Shown one piece after another: positions 36,161-44,905 of a stretch of 63,186 nucleotides of DNA (positions are counted from its first letter, which is position 1; each line of letters begins with the position of its first letter). Where the stretch lies: assembly GCA_016342585.1 (NCBI GenBank), contig JAEINK010000026.1:1-63186 (forward strand), given 5' to 3'. This DNA comes from Spirochaetales bacterium. Its GTDB lineage: Bacteria; Spirochaetota; Spirochaetia; UBA9216. A program made the translations under genes and the position numbers. The notes under the pieces were generated by a model. It ran no database searches and was not told the DNA's origin. It saw nothing but the letters and a program-made list of their open reading frames with translations.

Positions 36161-36584
36161 AGTAAGGAAGAAGGCTCACGGCGATTTCTCCGGGGCTATG
36201 ACAGATATTTCATTCCTCCTTATTATATTCTTTCTTGTGACCTCCGTTTTTATCTCAACACAAGGTATTCTACTCCGCCTTCCGGAGCCTGAATCTGTTC
36301 CCCGCCGTTTAAAACCTGATGAGGTGATCTCCTTAAAACTTCTTGCCGGGGGTGAAATTCGGGTTGAAGACAAAGCCCTCAATGAGGATGAACTTGCCGC
36401 CTACATCACCCGCCGAGTCCTCCTTATGGAGGACCCCGTTCTCGTTCTCTCTGTGGAGGAGGACTGTCTCTATGATGAGGTGACCAAAGCTCTGGAAATC
36501 TCAAGGGAAAATGGAGCCGGGGCCTTCAGTATCCTCTATGAATCGGGTACTGCAAGGGGTGTAAAGATAGGGGAGGACCTTTAA
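36150..36584 (+). CDS. exbD: ExbD (first copy)
   Basis: The 144-residue protein has a single N-terminal helix with the family motif MTDISFLLIIFFLVTSVF, in which Asp provides the proton-path carboxylate, and a periplasmic domain ending in VKIGEDL. It starts at TTG 36150, overlapping exbB by 11 bases, because no closer ATG precedes the helix. Confidence 0.88.
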   Translation: MKLKVRKKAHGDFSGAMTDISFLLIIFFLVTSVFISTQGILLRLPEPESVPRRLKPDEVISLKLLAGGEIRVEDKALNEDELAAYITRRVLLMEDPVLVLSVEEDCLYDEVTKALEISRENGAGAFSILYESGTARGVKIGEDL

Positions 36585-36980
36585 GTGAAGCTTAAAATCA
36601 GAAAAAAATCCTTCGGGGTTACCCTCTTTGCCATGCCGGATATTGCCTTCCTTTTACTGATTTTTTTGATCCTCACCACAAGCGTGGATGAACAGGGAGA
36701 TATAAAACTACCCGAATTTCGATTTCTTCAGGGGACCGATTTTCCGGAGATCGTTGTCATCTCACTTTCCAGGGATGGTGAGTTTCTTTTGTCGGGCAAT
36801 CCTGTGCAAAAAGATGAGCTCCCTCTCTATCTATCTAAAATACCCGACAATAAGGTTATCAATATTCTTGCTGATAGAAATGTTCGCTATTCTGAGGTTG
36901 ATGACGTATTGGCGCTTCTACAGGATAATGGTCTCCTTGATGTGGTACTGATAATGGAAGAACCTGTTGACGATGAATAG
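36585..36980 (+). CDS. exbD: ExbD (second copy)
   Basis: The 131-residue protein has a helix with MPDIAFLLLIFLILTTSV carrying the functional Asp, and a periplasmic domain with ADRNVRYSEVDDVLALLQDNG, typical of ExbD/TolR. It begins at GTG 36585, directly after the first copy's stop codon. Two different ExbD subunits in one operon suggest a mixed channel or a partner split between functions. Confidence 0.9.
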   Translation: MKLKIRKKSFGVTLFAMPDIAFLLLIFLILTTSVDEQGDIKLPEFRFLQGTDFPEIVVISLSRDGEFLLSGNPVQKDELPLYLSKIPDNKVINILADRNVRYSEVDDVLALLQDNGLLDVVLIMEEPVDDE

Positions 36981-37650
36981 GAAAGCCTCGGTTATTACAA
37001 ATATCTCTGTGATCGTTTTCTCTGTTGTGGTTCATGTTCTTCTATTTTTTTTCAGTTTTAATCTTAAAGATCCTTCCGAGCTTGAGGAGCTTATTCCTGC
37101 TTTTCCTATGATCGATGCTGTAGTAATCGAGGCCCCTCAGGTGATACCACCCCCTCCTGTTCCGCCGCCGCCACCTCCTCCGGAGCCTGAAAAAGAGGTT
37201 GAACCAATTGTTGATAACGCTGTTGTTCCTGATGAGGAGGCCCCGGAACCTGAAGAGGAGGTAAGCCCGCCGGAAGAGCCCTTGCCTCCACCCCCGGAGC
37301 CTGTTGAAACTTCCGCTGCCGAGACTTCCTCCCGGCAGGAAAGTTCCCTTACACTTCCGGCCGATTTTTTGCCCTTCTACCGGGTTGAAAAGCGGCCTGA
37401 GTTTATCGCACAGGCTGAACTGGAATATCCATCACAGGCAAGGCGGCAAAGGGTGGAGGGAACGGTTATCCTTGAGGCGGATATCGATGCCGACGGCACC
37501 ATTGTTCGGATCAATGTGGTTAAGGTGGCCGGTTTCGGTTTTGATCAGGCTGCCTCAGAGATGTTAAAGGCTTCAACCTTCAGCCCTGCCTTCATGGACG
37601 GACGAGCCGTTCCTGTACGGATGAGATTTACCGTAAAATTCGAGCTTTAA
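36973..37650 (+). CDS. tonB: TonB energy transducer
   Basis: The 225-residue protein has one N-terminal membrane anchor (about 10-30), a proline/glutamate-rich periplasmic spacer (PPPPVPPPPPPPEPEKEVEP and later PEEPLPPPPEP), and the C-terminal TonB domain (about 140-225) with YPSQARRQRVEGTVILEADI and ending VRMRFTVKFEL. It passes force from ExbB/ExbD to the receptor. ATG 36973 overlaps the exbD stop by 8 bases; the upstream TTG at 36967 is less likely. Confidence 0.92.
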   Translation: MNRKASVITNISVIVFSVVVHVLLFFFSFNLKDPSELEELIPAFPMIDAVVIEAPQVIPPPPVPPPPPPPEPEKEVEPIVDNAVVPDEEAPEPEEEVSPPEEPLPPPPEPVETSAAETSSRQESSLTLPADFLPFYRVEKRPEFIAQAELEYPSQARRQRVEGTVILEADIDADGTIVRINVVKVAGFGFDQAASEMLKASTFSPAFMDGRAVPVRMRFTVKFEL

Positions 37651-37708
37651 AATAGATTCTCAGGGTTCCTGTATAGCTTTTCACCAATAAATATTATATT
37701 TTTTAATT

Positions 37709-38308
37709 ATGGGATTTTTTGATGAGAAAAAAAATGTAGAAGAGTATATGCGTATGGCGGATGGTTATGATGGAAAGGAGCTTATAGAAAAGCTTCAGAA
37801 GTATCTTCCTTCCGGAAAAAATGTTTTGGAAATCGGTATGGGCCCCGGGGTCGACCTGGACCTCCTTTCCAACAATTATGAGGTTACCGGTTCCGACCTA
37901 TCCCTGGTTTTTATCGACCTATACAGGGAAAAACATCCCGAAGCGGATCTCCTGCTTCTTGATGCCGTTAAACTTTCTACATCAAGAACATTTGATTGCC
38001 TTTACTCAAACAAAGTCCTTCACCATCTTACCGGTGAGCAGCTCGAAGACTCCTTTCTGAATCAGATGAAGATTTTAGAACCGGGCGGGCTTGTTCTTCA
38101 CTCTTTCTGGTATGGGGAGGGGAGTGAAAAAATTGAAGACCTTCTTTTTACCTATTATAAACCGGACGACATATTAAGACTCATTCCCGATGATTTCGAA
38201 CTCCTTGAAATGGAAAGGTATACCGAGTTTGAAAAGGAGGACTCTTTTTACATCATCCTGAAGAATAAGATCAGTTCATGTTACAATTGCTCCTATGACA
38301 TTAAGTAA
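37709..38308 (+). CDS. SAM-dependent methyltransferase, class I
   Basis: The 199-residue protein has a Rossmann SAM-binding motif VLEIGMGPGVDLDLL near residue 40, acidic SDLSLVFIDLYREKHP (motif II), DCLYSNKVLHHL (motif IV) and LEPGGLVLHSFW. The substrate (small molecule or protein) is unknown. There is no Shine-Dalgarno before ATG 37709; a TATATT at 37695-37700 would give a transcript beginning almost at the start codon, but the -35 is poor. It overlaps the next gene by 14 bases. Confidence 0.83.
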   Translation: MGFFDEKKNVEEYMRMADGYDGKELIEKLQKYLPSGKNVLEIGMGPGVDLDLLSNNYEVTGSDLSLVFIDLYREKHPEADLLLLDAVKLSTSRTFDCLYSNKVLHHLTGEQLEDSFLNQMKILEPGGLVLHSFWYGEGSEKIEDLLFTYYKPDDILRLIPDDFELLEMERYTEFEKEDSFYIILKNKISSCYNCSYDIK

Positions 38309-39461
38309 AAAAGAGGCTCGTCATATTATCCTTTCCTCCCATAGTATGCTCTATGAAAATGGGGCAGGGAAAACCGGTTTGGTTGAGGTTGTGAACAGGC
38401 TTGGGTATCTTCAGTTTGATACAATTCACCTCTTTATGCGGGCTCATCATCACACCCTCTGGAACAGGTTAAAAGATTATCGGCCCGAATGGCTTGATGA
38501 GGCTCAGAAAGTTGATCGGAATCTTTTTGAATACTGGTCTCACGCGGCCTCTGTTATTCCCATGGAACATTTCCGGTTTGCTCTGCCCAGGATGAAACGG
38601 ATAGAAAAGGATGGAAAGTTCTGGTTTGATAAAATTCCCGATGTTTCTGAAAAGGTCCTGGAAGTAATAACCGGTGAGGGTGCTAAACGTGCAAGGGATT
38701 TCAAGGATGATGGTCACCGGGGAAGCTGGTGGGACTGGAAACCCGCCAAGATAGCCCTTCAGTATCTTCAGATGGCTGGTACTCTTTCTGTCAGCCACAG
38801 GGAGGGGTTCGAGAAGGTTTACGATTTGACTGAACGTATTGTTCCTTCAAGTATCGATACTTCCATGCCTTCAGAGGAAGAGTCAGCAGAGTATTTGATC
38901 ATTACAAGGCTTCGGGCGGAAGGGCTCCTTTCCCTTGGCGGGATTACCTATTTACGCCAGGACGGGACTGCTGGAGTTAAAAAGAAGCTTGCAGAGTTCC
39001 TTGAGGAGGGGCAGGTTTTTAAGGCGGAAATAGAGAACGCCGGGGTTTATTATGGTTTAACTGACCCTTTAACGGGGGTGGGAGGAGGTTTTGATAATCA
39101 AGGAACCCGAAAGCCCAAGGTAAAAATCCTTTCACCCTTTGATAACCTGGTGATTATACGCGATAGACTCGAAAGAATATTTGATTTCAAACTCTATCTG
39201 GAATGTTATCTGCCTGCTGAAAAAAGGCGTTTCGGCTATTTTGCTCAACCCATACTTTATGGTACTGAGTTCGTCGGAAAGATCGATTTTAAGATAGCCG
39301 GAAAAACCGCAATTGTCCGAAATATAGAATTAGAACGCAGAAAAGGTTTAACAGAAAGTTTTCGCCGGGAATGGAAAAATATCATGAAGGCCCGGGGAGT
39401 CGAAGAGACTCTCTTTGCAGAGAAAACCGGCGACAAAATGAAACTCTTTGCCGCCGGATAA
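38295..39461 (+). CDS. YcaQ/AlkZ-type winged-helix DNA glycosylase
   Basis: The 388-residue protein belongs to the HTH_42 superfamily of tandem winged-helix DNA glycosylases, which unhook interstrand crosslinks or excise bulky adducts. The catalytic QxD motif is present as YLQFDTIHLF (about residue 34-36). MRAHHHTLWNRL, YWSHAASVIP, and SPFDNLVIIRDRLERIFDF near the C-terminus are typical. It is translationally coupled to the methyltransferase, but a functional link between the two is not evident. Confidence 0.88.
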   Translation: MTLSKKEARHIILSSHSMLYENGAGKTGLVEVVNRLGYLQFDTIHLFMRAHHHTLWNRLKDYRPEWLDEAQKVDRNLFEYWSHAASVIPMEHFRFALPRMKRIEKDGKFWFDKIPDVSEKVLEVITGEGAKRARDFKDDGHRGSWWDWKPAKIALQYLQMAGTLSVSHREGFEKVYDLTERIVPSSIDTSMPSEEESAEYLIITRLRAEGLLSLGGITYLRQDGTAGVKKKLAEFLEEGQVFKAEIENAGVYYGLTDPLTGVGGGFDNQGTRKPKVKILSPFDNLVIIRDRLERIFDFKLYLECYLPAEKRRFGYFAQPILYGTEFVGKIDFKIAGKTAIVRNIELERRKGLTESFRREWKNIMKARGVEETLFAEKTGDKMKLFAAG

Positions 39462-39495
39462 GTATTAATTCTTCCTGCCTCTGGCAAGATTCCTT

Positions 39496-40374
39496 TTATT
39501 TAATGGCTCCTGCCGAAAGTCCCTGGATAATATATTTCTGGAAGAAAATTACCATTAGAATTGGCGGAATAATGGCCAGAATAGTGGCTGCCGACATCAG
39601 ATCCCAGTGAACATAATACTGACCGATAAATTCGGTCATGGTTACGGTCAACGGTTTTGATTTCAGGGTATAGGTTAGAACCAGTGGCCCGGAGAACATA
39701 TTCCAGGTATGGAGGAAGGAGACAATGGATACCGCAATCAGTCCGGGCATTACCATTTGTAGGCTTACCTTAAGCAGGGTTTGTATTCTTGTACAACCAT
39801 CAATCCTGGCGGCATCTTCTATCTCCGCGGGAACCGATTCGAAATATCCTCTCATAAACCAGGTCTCAAAGGGAAGCCTGAACGTAAAAGAGAGGAGGAT
39901 TAGGCCGATCTTTGTATCCAGAAGATGAAGGTAGCTGAACTCGGAAAACAGTCCAATCAGGACTGGCCATGCCGGCAGGGCAATGATTCCTATAATTATA
40001 TAGAAAAAGAGCCTGCTGCCTTTAAACTTCAGTCTTGAAAAGGCATATCCCAGAAGCGGGGCGAAGAACATAACCATGGCTGTTGTCGCGATAGAGACTA
40101 TAAGTGAGTTTGTAATCCCTTTTCGAAACAATTGGGCCGCGGCGATTCCATCTCCCCCACGGAAACTTTCACCGGTCACAAGAACCTTTTTGTAAGCCAT
40201 GAAGGTCGGTTCCTCCGGTATCCAGTGGGGAGGTTTTGAATAGAGTTCGGTTCTCGTCGATATGGATGAAATAAAGACCCAGGCCAGAGGGGCCACCGAC
40301 CAGAAGAAAATCATGAAAACCATGATTCCTATAAAAATCCTGAATAAGGGTTTTCGTGTTTTAATCAGATTCAT
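39496..40374 (-). CDS. ABC sugar importer permease, MalG type
   Basis: The 292-residue membrane subunit has about six helices, EAA loop IEDAARIDGCTRIQTLLKVSLQMV and ending QKYIIQGLSAGAIK. It overlaps the MalF-type gene by four bases (ATGA) and is the last of three genes on the minus strand. It faces the YcaQ-type gene across 34 bases that show only a short weak hairpin. Confidence 0.93.
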   Translation of the reverse strand: MNLIKTRKPLFRIFIGIMVFMIFFWSVAPLAWVFISSISTRTELYSKPPHWIPEEPTFMAYKKVLVTGESFRGGDGIAAAQLFRKGITNSLIVSIATTAMVMFFAPLLGYAFSRLKFKGSRLFFYIIIGIIALPAWPVLIGLFSEFSYLHLLDTKIGLILLSFTFRLPFETWFMRGYFESVPAEIEDAARIDGCTRIQTLLKVSLQMVMPGLIAVSIVSFLHTWNMFSGPLVLTYTLKSKPLTVTMTEFIGQYYVHWDLMSAATILAIIPPILMVIFFQKYIIQGLSAGAIK

Positions 40375-41264
40375 AGTGTATCCTTCTTCAAGCTCATTCG
40401 CATGTAGATCATGGTCAGGATAAAGAGAAAAAATCCTACAAGGTATGCCATAGCCGATCCCCTTCCGAACCGTCCCATCTCAAATGTTATCTGATAGTTG
40501 TAGATCATTGGTGTTTTTGTAGGTTCTGCAAAATCCATCAGAGCAAATATCCCATCAAACACATTGAAACTTGCGATTACTGTCAGGATCACAGCGATTC
40601 CACCAATTTTTGAAAGATAGGGAATCGTCACATAGTAAAGCCTTCGGAACGGGCCTGCGCCATCAACTTCGGCGGCTTCATAAAGCTGTCCGGGAATGGA
40701 TTGCAGAACACCCAGAAACAGGATGGTAATAAAGGGGGTGTATCGCCATACAAAAAGGAAGATCGCCATATTCAGGGCTACAAAGGGGTTATTCAACCAA
40801 TAGTGATAATCTTCGATTATACCCAACTGATAGAGGAGGCCGTTTAAGGCACCATAATCGCCATTGAATATCCACTTCCACAGGTGACCATTAACAACCG
40901 GGGGAATTGCCCAGGGAATGATAACGATGGCCCTCAGGAACCCTTTTCCCTTGAATTTCTGATTAAGCACCAGGGCAAACCCCAGGGAAAGGAGGAGCAC
41001 TGTTATGGTGGCCACAATCATAAAATAGATGACCTTGATAACAGAAGCACGGAAAACCGGATCCTTCAGGATGTAAATGTAGTTATCTAAACCGTTAAAA
41101 TTAATCTTATTCGGCATTTTAAGATTGTATCTAAGCATGCTGAATCTGAATGACTGGGCGGCTGGCAGGTACGCAAATACAATCAGTAGAAGCAGTACCG
41201 GTATGAGTATTGTATATGCCAAATGGGTTTCATGATCCAGCCAGGCTGAGATCCGCTTTCTCAT
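40371..41264 (-). CDS. ABC sugar importer permease, MalF type
   Basis: The 297-residue membrane subunit has about six helices and EAA loop YEAAEVDGAGPFRRLYYVTIPYL. ATG 41264 is preferred to 41279 because GGAG sits eight bases before it, inside the first five codons of the longer version. It follows the binding-protein gene after a 111-base gap that contains a strong hairpin. There is no ATPase in the operon. Confidence 0.93.
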   Translation of the reverse strand: MRKRISAWLDHETHLAYTILIPVLLLLIVFAYLPAAQSFRFSMLRYNLKMPNKINFNGLDNYIYILKDPVFRASVIKVIYFMIVATITVLLLSLGFALVLNQKFKGKGFLRAIVIIPWAIPPVVNGHLWKWIFNGDYGALNGLLYQLGIIEDYHYWLNNPFVALNMAIFLFVWRYTPFITILFLGVLQSIPGQLYEAAEVDGAGPFRRLYYVTIPYLSKIGGIAVILTVIASFNVFDGIFALMDFAEPTKTPMIYNYQITFEMGRFGRGSAMAYLVGFFLFILTMIYMRMSLKKDTL

Positions 41265-41328
41265 ATTAAAAATCTCCATAAAAAAATGAAAGGTATTCCA
41301 CTTCGCTCTCTTCGTTTAGGAATAAAAA

Positions 41329-41358
41329 ACAAGGGCCTGATATAATATCGGCCCCTGT
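41329..41358 (-). promoter_or_regulatory. Hairpin after the binding-protein gene
   Basis: ACAAGGGCC (41329-41337) pairs with GGCCCCTGT (41350-41358) around an A+T-rich 12-base loop. It lies 32 bases after the binding-protein stop and before the permeases, followed in the minus direction by a short T tract, so partial termination or end protection is likely. Confidence 0.6.
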
Positions 41359-41389
41359 TGTAAAAAATATTAATAGTTAGGGATATGGT

Positions 41390-42619
41390 CTATTCATATT
41401 CCTTCTGAAGTGCCCTTGTAAAGGCAGCAAGATCAGCAATTGATTTCTCAACTTCAACTTCCCCTCGTGCTACACGGAGTAAAGAGTCTTTGAGTTCAGT
41501 TTCAAACTCGCCAAACCATGGCGTATTGTAGGGAAGGGGGACAACATAGTTGGCCTGTTCGGACATGGCGTCCCAGCCATCGATAAGACCCTGATCTCCA
41601 ATGGATTTGAAGACTGACTTTTCAGCCGGGAACATACCGTTTCCTTCATAGCCATGCATCTGGGCATCTTCAGTCAGCATGAATTCGATGAACTGAAGTG
41701 CTGCCTTGGGATACTTTGTATAACTGGATATACCAAGTCCTGCGGGGAGTGACCAGGTGTAATGCTCTTCGGGGAGTACAAGATAATCCGTGTTTGGAGC
41801 TGTTTTGGATTTTTCAGGATTGTTCGCAATGGCAAGTGATCCCTGCCATGCCTGGTGAAAGGCTGCCTGTCCGGCCCAGAAAGAGGGATGAGCGTTGGGA
41901 GAGGTTAATCTTTCAGGAGAAATGAGTCCTTTTTCATACCAGCCGATGAGTCTCTTGTAGGCATCGTAGGCGGGATCTGAAGGATCGTCGAAAGTAGGAT
42001 CGCCATCGGGTCCGAAGAGAGTTGATCCCTGTGAAAGGGCGATTAAATACCAGGACCAGTGACGTACAGCAAAGGCTAAGGGGTACTCGTAAATGCCTTC
42101 TGCTTTCATTTTTACGGCGGCATCATCGAAGTCATCCCAGGTCTGGATATCTTCGGCGGTCATCCCAATTTTCTCTAAAGAAGTTTTGTCGTAATCAACC
42201 ATAACCATCTGCTGATACAGAGGAACAGCATAGGTTGCTCCATCCATTTCAAAGAAATCGGCTCCGGATACCCTGTCAAAGAGTGACTGAGGTGCAAGAC
42301 CATCGAGGGGGCTGAGGATGCCTGAGGCTCCGAATGTACCGAAATGGCTTATTCCGACAAAAATAACATCTGCCGGATTAACCTTTCCACCAGCTGCCTG
42401 CATAACCTTATTCTTAAGATCTTCGTCCTTCATGGTGGATACTTCCACCTTGATTCCGGTCTGTGCTTCAAATGCAGCAACCAACTCTTCCGAGGGGGCG
42501 CCCCATGAAGGCGTTATGTAAACAAGTTTTTCTGGGGTCTCTTCTTCCTGCTGGGGACTTGCAAAAACAAATCCAAAAGTCAGGAGAAGAGCTGTCAGGA
42601 TTAATAATAATCTTTTCAT
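41390..42619 (-). CDS. ABC sugar importer, extracellular solute-binding protein
   Basis: The 409-residue family 1 binding protein has a signal peptide (residues 1-20, LLTFGFVFA, then SPQQEEETPE). The mature part has KLVYITPSWGAPSEELVAAF, NPADVIFVGISHFG and a WAGQAAFHQAWQGSLAIA segment. GGAGG precedes ATG 42619. It feeds the two permeases downstream on the same strand; the sugar is unknown, and no glycosidase accompanies this importer. Confidence 0.92.
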   Translation of the reverse strand: MKRLLLILTALLLTFGFVFASPQQEEETPEKLVYITPSWGAPSEELVAAFEAQTGIKVEVSTMKDEDLKNKVMQAAGGKVNPADVIFVGISHFGTFGASGILSPLDGLAPQSLFDRVSGADFFEMDGATYAVPLYQQMVMVDYDKTSLEKIGMTAEDIQTWDDFDDAAVKMKAEGIYEYPLAFAVRHWSWYLIALSQGSTLFGPDGDPTFDDPSDPAYDAYKRLIGWYEKGLISPERLTSPNAHPSFWAGQAAFHQAWQGSLAIANNPEKSKTAPNTDYLVLPEEHYTWSLPAGLGISSYTKYPKAALQFIEFMLTEDAQMHGYEGNGMFPAEKSVFKSIGDQGLIDGWDAMSEQANYVVPLPYNTPWFGEFETELKDSLLRVARGEVEVEKSIADLAAFTRALQKEYE

Positions 42620-42648
42620 TAAAGTTCCTCCGTTTATTGTATATAAGG

Positions 42649-42677
42649 ATTATATGGCGGTAATTCCAGTAAGTCAA
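42649..42677 (-). promoter_or_regulatory. Promoter of the binding-protein operon
   Basis: On the minus strand TTGACT (42672-42677), 17 bases, consensus TATAAT (42649-42654). It lies about 30 bases before ATG 42619 and back-to-back with the anmK promoter. Confidence 0.75.
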
Positions 42678-42732
42678 TAAAAATATGTTTCATAATAATA
42701 TAATAAATATGAAATATCTTTTTAAAAAGATT

Positions 42733-42761
42733 TTGACAAAACCACATTTACTCTCCATAAT
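42733..42761 (+). promoter_or_regulatory. Promoter of anmK
   Basis: Consensus TTGACA (42733-42738), 17 bases, CATAAT (42756-42761). The expected start near 42768 is one base before ATG 42769. Confidence 0.75.
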
Positions 42762-42768
42762 AACAGAT

Positions 42769-43911
42769 ATGGAAAAGAAGATTGTTATCGGATTGATGTC
42801 CGGGACCTCGGTGGACAGCGTGGATGCTGTAGCTATAGAGATAAAAGAGAATGGGGAGCGACCCGGAATGGAAATCCTCGGCGGAATTTCCCATGCGATC
42901 CCTGCGGACCTTAAAACCCTCATATTCGAGCTATTTGAAGATCGGGCCGGCTCGTTGAAAAAGTTATGCCTTGCCAATATGCGAATAGGCCATCTTTTTG
43001 CCGAAGCAGTTTTAACACTTCTTGATAAAATTTCTATTAAACCCGAACAGGTGGCTCTCATCGGTTCCCATGGGCAGACAGCCTATCATGTAGCGGATTT
43101 AGAAAATTGCTGTGGTATGGAGTTGCGGGGGAGTCTGCAGATAGGTGAGGCTTCGGTCATTGCCCAGAAGACAGGGATCCCTGTTGTTTCCGATTTTCGT
43201 GTCGCAGATATAGCTGCGGGTGGTTCGGGGGCGCCGCTGGTTCCATTTCTGGATGAGATTCTGGCAGGGAGCCTGGGGCCCAACACTGTTTTTCAGAATA
43301 TCGGGGGGATCGGTAATCTCACCTGGTTCGGGAAGGCCGGCTCTGATATTTTGGCCTTTGATACAGGACCGGGGAATATGATCATCGATCATCTTGTGGT
43401 GGAGTATTCAGGTGGTAAACTCAATTTTGATACGGATGGTAAGATTGGCCGTGAAGGGATGGTTCTGGAAGACCTTCTGAAAAAGTGGATGGAGCATCCC
43501 TATCTTAAAGCAGAACCTCCCAAATCTACCGGCCGAGAAGAGTTCGGTGGCGAGTTTTTTAAGACCTACCTTGAGAACCTTGAGATTGGTCCCGATTTGA
43601 TAAGAACGGCCACGGAGTATACGGTTAGAACAATCGTCGATTCTTATGAAAGATTTTTAGATGCGCTTCCAAAGAGAATTGTCATAGCGGGGGGCGGAGC
43701 CTTTAACCCGCTTATTATGGAAGGATTGAAAGCAGCCTTTCCTGATTCAGAAGTCATGACAGGGGATGAAGCCGGAATAAGTTCCGAATTCAAGGAAGCC
43801 GCCGCATTTGCCCTCATGGGCTACTATTTTACAGAAGAACTTTACAACAATGTGCCGTACGCCACAGGTGCGAAACGGCCCGTGATTATGGGAAAACTGT
43901 CCAGACCCTGA
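42769..43911 (+). CDS. anmK: Anhydro-N-acetylmuramic acid kinase
   Basis: The 380-residue cytoplasmic enzyme phosphorylates 1,6-anhydro-MurNAc while opening the anhydro ring to give MurNAc-6-phosphate. Motifs: IGLMSGTSVDSVDAV (phosphate-binding, with the catalytic Asp region), IGSHGQTAYH, NIGGIGNLTWFG, FDTGPGNMIID, and GGGAFNPLIMEGL. ATG 42769 is chosen because the in-frame 42685 start lies upstream of a near-consensus promoter and its 28 extra residues do not belong to the family. There is no Shine-Dalgarno. The next gene, murQ, takes its product. Confidence 0.95.
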   Translation: MEKKIVIGLMSGTSVDSVDAVAIEIKENGERPGMEILGGISHAIPADLKTLIFELFEDRAGSLKKLCLANMRIGHLFAEAVLTLLDKISIKPEQVALIGSHGQTAYHVADLENCCGMELRGSLQIGEASVIAQKTGIPVVSDFRVADIAAGGSGAPLVPFLDEILAGSLGPNTVFQNIGGIGNLTWFGKAGSDILAFDTGPGNMIIDHLVVEYSGGKLNFDTDGKIGREGMVLEDLLKKWMEHPYLKAEPPKSTGREEFGGEFFKTYLENLEIGPDLIRTATEYTVRTIVDSYERFLDALPKRIVIAGGGAFNPLIMEGLKAAFPDSEVMTGDEAGISSEFKEAAAFALMGYYFTEELYNNVPYATGAKRPVIMGKLSRP

Positions 43912-43912
43912 T

Positions 43913-43929
43913 TCCCGGGAACCCCGGGA
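43913..43929 (+). promoter_or_regulatory. Intercistronic hairpin between anmK and murQ
   Basis: TCCCGG (43913-43918) and CCGGGA (43924-43929) are exact complements with a 5-base loop, two bases after the anmK stop. There is no T tract. Confidence 0.5.
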
Positions 43930-43969
43930 TGCCGGAAGGATCTCAGGACAAAGTTAAAGGAGAAATTTA

Positions 43970-44884
43970 ATGGATAACCTATCAGAACTTCAGACCGAAC
44001 AATCGAACCCTGCCTCAAGGGATATCGATCTGAAACCGGTACTTGAAGTCCTTAAGATTATCAATGATGAAGATAAAAAGGTCCCTTTTGCCGTCGAGGC
44101 AGCCCTCCCTGATATTGCGGCTGTTGTTGAGATGACCGTGGCGGCCTTCAAGAAAGGGGGCCGACTTTTCTATGTCGGTGCGGGAACTTCCGGCAGGCTG
44201 GGTGTTCTTGATGCTTCTGAATGTCCACCCACCTTTGGTGTCGGGCGGGATATGGTTCAAGGTGTCATTGCCGGTGGTTTAGACGCCCTCGTCCGTTCGA
44301 TAGAGTGGGCCGAAGACGATGAAAATGCCGGAAGGGAAGCTCTGCTTGAGCGGAGATTTTGTGAAAAGGATGTCGTCATCGGAATTACTGCCAGTGGTCA
44401 GGCTCCCTATGTGATTGGGGCCATGAAACTGGGAATGGAGATCGGGGCAGGTGTTGGTGCCATAGGCTGTAACAAAAACTCTCAAACCTTCAACCATGCT
44501 CATCACTCCATTTTTGTAGATGTGGGGCCCGAGATTGTGGCTGGTTCAACCCGAATGAAATCCGGTACAGCCCAGAAGTTAGTCCTGAACATGATAACCA
44601 CTGCCGCCATGATCCGGCTGGGAAAGGTCTATAACAACCTTATGGTTGATCTTGTCCCTGTAAATAAAAAACTCATTGAACGTTCCAAAAGGCTAATTAT
44701 GACGGCAACCGATTGTGACAGGGAAACAGCCGAGAAGGCTTTTGAAGAGTCGGACAGGCATCCCAAGACAGCCATTGTTGCCGTCCTTCTGGATGTTTCT
44801 GCCATTAAGGCCCGGGAGCTTCTATCACAATCCGAGGGCAGGATCGGGCTGGCCGTAAAAAATTTTCACAGGAATGACGCATAG
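43970..44884 (+). CDS. murQ: N-acetylmuramic acid 6-phosphate etherase
   Basis: The 304-residue SIS-domain enzyme removes D-lactate from MurNAc-6-phosphate to give GlcNAc-6-phosphate. SGRLGVLDASECPPTFG holds the active-site Glu, GITASGQAPYVIGAM is the sugar-phosphate isomerase motif, and STRMKSGTAQKLVLNMI is highly characteristic. AAGGAG precedes ATG 43970. It directly follows anmK and completes the route from anhydro-MurNAc. Confidence 0.95.
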   Translation: MDNLSELQTEQSNPASRDIDLKPVLEVLKIINDEDKKVPFAVEAALPDIAAVVEMTVAAFKKGGRLFYVGAGTSGRLGVLDASECPPTFGVGRDMVQGVIAGGLDALVRSIEWAEDDENAGREALLERRFCEKDVVIGITASGQAPYVIGAMKLGMEIGAGVGAIGCNKNSQTFNHAHHSIFVDVGPEIVAGSTRMKSGTAQKLVLNMITTAAMIRLGKVYNNLMVDLVPVNKKLIERSKRLIMTATDCDRETAEKAFEESDRHPKTAIVAVLLDVSAIKARELLSQSEGRIGLAVKNFHRNDA

Positions 44885-44905
44885 CGTTTTTCAGGACCTT
44901 ATGAA

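Noticed and set aside
42685..42768. N-terminal extension of AnmK
   Set aside because: The extension would begin upstream of the TTGACA/CATAAT promoter and does not resemble the family.
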